The notes beneath the pieces are model-generated. The model did no database searches, was not told the origin of the DNA, and saw only the letters and a program-made list of their open reading frames with translations. Positions 59,435 to 64,000 of a DNA stretch of 64,000 nt are shown here, piece by piece. The stretch's first letter is position 1. Each line of letters opens with the position of its first letter. The position numbers and the translations under genes are program-made. Source of the DNA: Pseudomonadota bacterium (GTDB lineage: Bacteria > Pseudomonadota > Alphaproteobacteria > Acetobacterales > Acetobacteraceae); NCBI GenBank assembly GCA_021781835.1, contig JAJXWD010000011.1, positions 1-64,000 of the forward strand, read 5' to 3'.

Positions 59435-61636
59435 TTATTGGGCGGCTTCCAGCAGCTCGTCATCGTCGAGGGCGTGGGCCTCGGGCAGGAGGGTGAAGAA
59501 GCGGTGATGCACGCGGTCGGACAAGGCGCGCAGGCTGGTGGCGACGCCGTTCAGGGGTGCGCGGAGCTGGCGCACCTGGCCGGCGAGGTTGAGGATGTCT
59601 TGCATCAGCTGGTGGGCGGTGGCGGCATCATCGTCGGCGCCCAGGCGCTCGAGGCAGGCGCGCAGGGCGGCGGCCTGGAAGCCGAGCGCGCGGGGGTTGG
59701 CGAGGTCGGCCAGGAGCATGGAGAGCACGGGGCCGGGCGCCAATATGCCGGCGTGGCGCAGATCGTAGGAGAGCACCGAGTCGGCCAGCTCGATGCTCAA
59801 GCCCATGCCGGGCTCGAGGCGCTCGGGCGGCGCGTCGAGCAGGAGGGCCAGGGCCTCGGCCATGCTCTCGCCGCGCTCCAGCCGGCGGCCCATTTCAAGG
59901 AACAGCCAGCCGCCCTCGCGCGACATGTTCTCGGCCGCGATGCCGGCGAAGGTGGCGGTGAAATTGAGCATGGTGGGGAGCGCGGTTTCTTCGTTGGGCA
60001 GGGCCTCGGTGGCCTGGTGCAGGGCGAAGCGCACGGTGGAGAGCATGGAGGGGGAGAGACGCTCGGACGAGGCATCGACCAGCCGCCCGACCTCCTTGAG
60101 CAGCCCGGCGAGGGGGCGGCGGCGGGCCAGGGTTTGGCGGAGCAGGCGGCCCGAGATGGAGGCGGTGGCGATTTCGGGCGGCAGCAGGCCGGCTTGCGCC
60201 AGGCAGCGGGCGAGCAGGGCGCGCTCGGCGATGTCACGCGGCAGCGAGGTGCCGGATTCGAGCCGGGGCAGGGCCAGCATGAGCAGGCGGCAGGCCGCTT
60301 CCAGCCGCTCGACCGAGCGGCCGAGCCAGAACAGGTTATCGGCGAGGCGCGAGGGCAGGTGGGCGGCGGCCAGGAATTTGACCCGCTCAGGCGGCTCGGC
60401 CGGGGCGGCGCCGGCGATGAAGCGGGGCTCCTCGGCATCGAGCACCCAGACATCCTTGGTGCCGGGCGCCGGGCCGTGGGGAGCGGGCGCCAGCGCCATG
60501 CCCAGCCCGCCGGGCAGCACCTGCCACTCCGCGCCATCATGCCAGGCGAACAGGCGAAAGCTCATGGGCAGGGGAATGAAGCCCTGGCCGTGGGCAAAGG
60601 GCGCCTTGGAGGCGGTGTGCCGGGCATCTTCCTGGGCGTCTGGCAGGAGGGGGGATTCGGTGAGGAGGGCTGGGAACAGCGCGGCCAGATACGGCTTGAG
60701 GGGGGCGGATTCGAGCAGCGCCGAGCCGGGCGCGTTGAGCATTTCGAGCACCCCCGCGCGGATGGCTCCGAACGCGCCGGGAATGCCAAGGCCGGGGCGG
60801 CCGCCTTGCTCGAGGGGGTCGATGTCGATGCCCGAGATGCCGCGCAGCAGGGTGGAGACGTGCAGCAGCCCGCTCAGGGTTTTCATGTGCAGGGCGCCGT
60901 TGCGGGTGGCGAGGTCGCCCGGCTCGATGAGCATGAGCCCGAGCGCGCGGGCGAGCAGCGCGTCATCGACCGTATCGTGCTCGGCGCCATTGGCCGAGCC
61001 CGCCGAGAGCACCGCGACGATGCCGCCCTCGGCCTCGCGGTGCAGATGATCGACCAGCATCTCGCGCGCCGGGCGGAGCGAGCGCAGCCCGCCGGCGCGA
61101 AACAGCTCGGGCACCGTGCCAGATGACCAGCGGCGCAGGTTGAGCGCCAGGCCCAGCCCTGGGATCATGCCGGTATGGTCGGCGAGCAGGGCGAAGCCGC
61201 CTTCGGGGGTGCGCACCACATCGGCGGCGTAGAGCGACAGGCGCGGGCGCGGCAGGGGGGCGCGCGTGTGCATGGGGCGGAGGAAATGCCGGTCGCCCAG
61301 CACCAGGGCCGGGGGCAGATGGCCGCCATGCAGCAGGGTTTGCGGGCCGTACAGATCCTCGAGGGCCGCCGAGAGCAGGCGGGCGCGCTGCTTGATGCCG
61401 GCTTCCAGGGTCGCGAACTCGGTGGCGGTGAGCGGGGCGGGCAGCGGGTCGGCGGTGAAGCGGGGCGGCTGGCCGAAGGGCGCGGCGAGGGCGATCTGGC
61501 GGTTGAGGGCGGCGCCGCGGCGCTCCAGCTCGGCGGGGCCGATCTCGCGCGCCGCGCCCATGATGGGCATCCAGGGCGTGCGGACGCGGCCCTGGCGGTC
61601 GATCATCTCGTCACAGGCGGCGGTAATGCTGAACAT
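59435..61636 (-). CDS. Fused ATP-grasp-like + alpha-E protein, ATP-grasp part degenerate
   Basis: 733 residues. Residues 1-415 resemble circularly permuted ATP-grasp type 2 (LYGPQTLLHGGHLPPALVLG, LYAADVVRTPEGGFALLADHTG), and 420-733 are an alpha-E helical domain (LPSRLADNLFWLGRSVERLEAACRLLML). Compared with the intact paralog at 61943, the RRLNDDFLDP block is altered to LLRGISGIDIDPLE, and the nucleotide-lysine segment (LVTKPVGESGGYG) is missing; GTKDVWVL is retained. So this protein is likely inactive as a ligase and may act as a partner. Divergent from the intact gene. Confidence 0.85.
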   Translation of the reverse strand: MFSITAACDEMIDRQGRVRTPWMPIMGAAREIGPAELERRGAALNRQIALAAPFGQPPRFTADPLPAPLTATEFATLEAGIKQRARLLSAALEDLYGPQTLLHGGHLPPALVLGDRHFLRPMHTRAPLPRPRLSLYAADVVRTPEGGFALLADHTGMIPGLGLALNLRRWSSGTVPELFRAGGLRSLRPAREMLVDHLHREAEGGIVAVLSAGSANGAEHDTVDDALLARALGLMLIEPGDLATRNGALHMKTLSGLLHVSTLLRGISGIDIDPLEQGGRPGLGIPGAFGAIRAGVLEMLNAPGSALLESAPLKPYLAALFPALLTESPLLPDAQEDARHTASKAPFAHGQGFIPLPMSFRLFAWHDGAEWQVLPGGLGMALAPAPHGPAPGTKDVWVLDAEEPRFIAGAAPAEPPERVKFLAAAHLPSRLADNLFWLGRSVERLEAACRLLMLALPRLESGTSLPRDIAERALLARCLAQAGLLPPEIATASISGRLLRQTLARRRPLAGLLKEVGRLVDASSERLSPSMLSTVRFALHQATEALPNEETALPTMLNFTATFAGIAAENMSREGGWLFLEMGRRLERGESMAEALALLLDAPPERLEPGMGLSIELADSVLSYDLRHAGILAPGPVLSMLLADLANPRALGFQAAALRACLERLGADDDAATAHQLMQDILNLAGQVRQLRAPLNGVATSLRALSDRVHHRFFTLLPEAHALDDDELLEAAQ

Positions 61637-61942
61637 TCGATGCGATTATCAGACTGGCCCGGCCATGCCTACCAGGAAAATCCTCTTCCGGCGGGGGGAC
61701 GGGACGCTTGGGTACGGCGCTTGCATGGTGTTGCGCGGGAGGGCTTGCGGCCCGCCCGGTTTTGGTGACAGCTTGCGAGGGAAACATGGCGGAGAGGCGT
61801 CAACGGATGGTTAGCGCATGATGAAAACCAGAGCGCCCGCCGCCACGCTGCCGCGAAAAGCGGCAGGATTTTGCCCCCGGCCCCGCAAGGGGCTCCCGGC
61901 GGGCGCCGTGTTTTCCCTTCCCCTGATGCGGAGGCTTGTGGT
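61637..61942. other. Divergent intergenic region of the ATP-grasp cluster
   Basis: 306 nt between two diverging operons, so it should hold both promoters. Short ORFs here have no support. A possible hairpin (GCTGCCGCGAAAAGCGGCAG, 61850 region) and a GGAGG at 61930 serving the TTG start are the only features I can point to. Confidence 0.4.
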
Positions 61943-63418
61943 TTGACGAATTTATTTTCCTCCCTCTGGCCGGATTATTCGGCCGGGCGGTTTTTTTGCG
62001 AACTCACCGCCCAGCGCCCCGATGCCGGGCCGGTGCCGCATTTGCTGGCCGAGCGGCTCAAATCCATCGGGCTCGACGCGCTGCGCGCCAGGGCCTCGGC
62101 GGCGGAGACCGATCTGATCGATCTCGGCGTGACCTTCACGGTTTATTCGGATGCCGCCGCCATCGACCGTATTTTGCCCTTCGACTGCATTCCGCGTGTG
62201 CTGACCGCGCGCGAGTGGGATTTGATGGAGCGCGCCTGCATCCAGCGCGTGGCCGCGCTCAATGCGTTTCTGGGCGATATTTATACCAAGGGGCGGGTGA
62301 TCAAGGAGGGGGTGATTCCCGCCGATCTGGTGTATGGCAATGCCAATTACCGCCCGGAAATGCAGGATTTTCCGGTGCCTTACGGCACGTATGCGCATAT
62401 TTGCGGCATCGACATCATCCGCGACGAGGCGGGGAAATTCCGGGTGCTCGAGGATAATGCCCGCACGCCGTCCGGGGTTTCCTATGTGGTGGAGAACCGG
62501 CATTTGATGCTGCGCACCTTTCCCGACCTGATGGCCGGGATCAAGCTGCGGCCGGTGGATGATTATGGCCGCCGGCTGCGCGCGGCCATGAGCGAGGTGG
62601 CGCCCGAGGGCACCGATGACCCGCAAGTGGTGCTGCTCTCGCCCGGTATTTATAACTCGGCCTATTTCGAGCATGTGTTTCTGGCCCGCGAGATGGGCGT
62701 GCCGCTGGTGGTGGGCGCCGATCTGGTGGTGGAAAATGAGCGCGTTTACATGCGCACCACCAATGGCCTCAAGCGCGTGCACACCATTTATCGCCGCCTG
62801 AACGATGATTTTCTCGACCCGCTGGTGTTCCGGCCAGATTCGATGCTGGGCGTGCCCGGGTTGATTGGCGCCTGGCGGGCGGGCAAGGTGGCGATTGCCA
62901 ACGCGGTGGGCACGGGGGTGGCCGACGACAAGGCGGTTTATGCCTATATGCCACGGATTATTAAGTATTATCTGGGCGAGGAACCGCTGATCGACAATGT
63001 CGATACGCATATATGCCGCGAAGCCGAGGGGCTGAAATACACGCTCGATAATCTGGACAGGCTGGTGACCAAGCCGGTGGGTGAGTCGGGCGGGTATGGC
63101 ATCACCATCGGCCCGCGTGCCAGCAAGGCGGAGCTCGATGCCTCGCGCGCGGCGATTTTGGCCAATCCGGAAAACTGGATCAGCCAGCCGATGATCGGGC
63201 TCTCGGTGGCGCCGACGCTGGCCGAGGAGGGGATTGGCGCGCGGCATCTGGATTTGCGGCCCTTCATCATCACCGGCCGCTCGAGCTGGGTGCTGCCCGG
63301 CGGGTTGACGCGCGTGGCCATGAAGCGCGGCTCGCTGATTGTGAACTCCAGCCAGGGCGGCGGGTCCAAGGATACCTGGGTGCTGGCCGAGGATTTCGGG
63401 AAGGGAGGCGTGCAATGA
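61943..63418 (+). CDS. Circularly permuted type 2 ATP-grasp protein
   Basis: 491 residues from a TTG with GGAGG 8 nt upstream; the track extends 24 residues into non-conserved sequence. All family blocks are present: VLEDNARTPSGVSYVVENR, LSPGIYNSAYFEHVFLAREMG, RRLNDDFLDPLVFRPDSMLG, NAVGTGVADDKAVYAYMPR, LVTKPVGESGGYG and SSQGGGSKDTWVLAED. This suggests an active ATP-dependent carboxylate-amine ligase of the set proposed to make small peptide-like products. Overlaps the alpha-E gene by 4 nt. Confidence 0.93.
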   Translation: MTNLFSSLWPDYSAGRFFCELTAQRPDAGPVPHLLAERLKSIGLDALRARASAAETDLIDLGVTFTVYSDAAAIDRILPFDCIPRVLTAREWDLMERACIQRVAALNAFLGDIYTKGRVIKEGVIPADLVYGNANYRPEMQDFPVPYGTYAHICGIDIIRDEAGKFRVLEDNARTPSGVSYVVENRHLMLRTFPDLMAGIKLRPVDDYGRRLRAAMSEVAPEGTDDPQVVLLSPGIYNSAYFEHVFLAREMGVPLVVGADLVVENERVYMRTTNGLKRVHTIYRRLNDDFLDPLVFRPDSMLGVPGLIGAWRAGKVAIANAVGTGVADDKAVYAYMPRIIKYYLGEEPLIDNVDTHICREAEGLKYTLDNLDRLVTKPVGESGGYGITIGPRASKAELDASRAAILANPENWISQPMIGLSVAPTLAEEGIGARHLDLRPFIITGRSSWVLPGGLTRVAMKRGSLIVNSSQGGGSKDTWVLAEDFGKGGVQ

Positions 63419-64000
63419 GCCAGATGCGTGATTCGGGCCTGCTGGCCCGCGATGCCGAGGGGCTGTTCTGGATGGCGCGCTATCTGGAGCGCGTGGAAAA
63501 TCTGGCCCGGCTGATCGATGTGACGCAAAGCTTTGAGAGCCCGGGCTTTGAGACCGAGGCGTGGTGGGGGCTGATCCGCATCAATGCCGATGAGACGAAT
63601 TTTCTGGAGCGCGGCTTCTCGCCCGATGCCACCCATATCAAGCGCTTCTATCTGCTCGACAAAGGCAACTCGACCTCGATTCCGGCGAGCGTGGAGGGGG
63701 CGCGCACCAATGCCCGCACGCTGCGCCCGCTGATGAGCACCGAGATGTGGCGCCAGATCAATGTGTTTCAGCGCTTTGTCAGCAGCATGTCGCCGGCCGA
63801 TCTGGAGGGCGACGCGCTCTCGCGGCTGTGCACGCGGCTCAAGGAGGGGGTGCAGGCGCATACCGGCATCACCATGGGCACGCTCTACCGCGACCAGGGC
63901 TGGTATTTTTACGAGCTGGGCCGGTATCTGGAGCGCGCCGACCAGACCACGCGCATGCTCGACATTAAATACACCGCCCTGCTGCCCAAGGGCGCCGAGG
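63415..64000 (+). CDS. Alpha-E domain protein (3' partial)
   Basis: 195 codons visible from the ATG at 63415 to the window end, open at the right edge. Alpha-E hallmarks: LLARDAEGLFWMARYLERVENLARLIDVTQ, and later GWYFYELGRYLERADQTTRMLDIKY. It is the free-standing partner of the ATP-grasp protein, as is usual. A transglutaminase is expected further downstream but lies outside this window; another sits at 58517. Confidence 0.93.
   Translation, partial: MSQMRDSGLLARDAEGLFWMARYLERVENLARLIDVTQSFESPGFETEAWWGLIRINADETNFLERGFSPDATHIKRFYLLDKGNSTSIPASVEGARTNARTLRPLMSTEMWRQINVFQRFVSSMSPADLEGDALSRLCTRLKEGVQAHTGITMGTLYRDQGWYFYELGRYLERADQTTRMLDIKYTALLPKGAE

Noticed and set aside
58451-61126. 891-residue + strand ORF
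   Set aside because: Antisense shadow of the transglutaminase and fused ATP-grasp genes.

Overview
The window looks like chromosome from a GC-rich alphaproteobacterium. I suspect an Acetobacteraceae relative (Acidocella/Acidiphilium-like), from the codon use, the fused cysNC, an RcnB-type periplasmic protein, Hint-domain and TadE/G-like proteins, and palindromic intergenic elements that begin AAAAGTTTTTGCGGGG. That assignment is inference; no rRNA or other marker gene is present. No tRNA, rRNA, CRISPR array or recognisable transposase was seen.

Layout. 1-7262: a surface-glycan block made of a GT2/GT4 double glycosyltransferase (cut by the left edge), a GT-like partner, a sulfotransferase with a C-terminal beta-rich domain, a methyltransferase-like protein, and then two AT-rich sugar-transferase genes (5175-7262) that look acquired. 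7316-12716: a small inverted-repeat element and a tandem glycine riboswitch ahead of a four-gene operon (N-formylglutamate-amidohydrolase-like, glutamine-synthetase-like, aldehyde dehydrogenase, L-serine ammonia-lyase). 12778-17408: a TDT/TehA-type exporter divergent from a LysR regulator, an EmrB-type efflux pump and a second LysR regulator. 17495-22199: a complete valine/isobutyryl-CoA branch (mmsA, acyl-CoA dehydrogenase, 3-hydroxyisobutyryl-CoA hydrolase, mmsB). 22323-27071: an AmgK-type sugar kinase that seems to have lost its C-terminal tail, then cysD-cysNC-cysQ. 27534-31938: an MFS pump and three TadE/TadG-like genes. 32589-38051: a haloacid dehalogenase, a glycine-zipper lipoprotein, a ferredoxin/truncated-globin/zinc-ribbon fusion, an FUSC-like membrane protein and an AceE/transketolase-like enzyme. 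38156-44996: small secreted Pro/His-rich proteins, an RcnB protein with decapeptide repeats, Nnr, a ParA-like ATPase, and a set of small metabolic and secreted genes. 45193-57134: prfC, a GT-C-like membrane protein, tamB, tamA, a pseudouridine synthase, rarA, a choline-kinase-like protein and a small membrane protein. 57210-64000: a Hint-domain protein, then a divergent transglutaminase / circularly permuted ATP-grasp / alpha-E cluster that runs off the right edge.

How the genes work together. cysDNC-cysQ makes and recycles PAPS-type nucleotides, which a sulfotransferase such as the one at 3033 would use. tamA and tamB form one outer-membrane assembly system. The glycine riboswitch implies that the amine/serine operon responds to glycine. 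The ATP-grasp, alpha-E and transglutaminase genes belong to a widespread but poorly understood set thought to make or handle peptide-like amides. The fused 733-residue ATP-grasp paralog here appears to lack several catalytic segments that the intact neighbour keeps.
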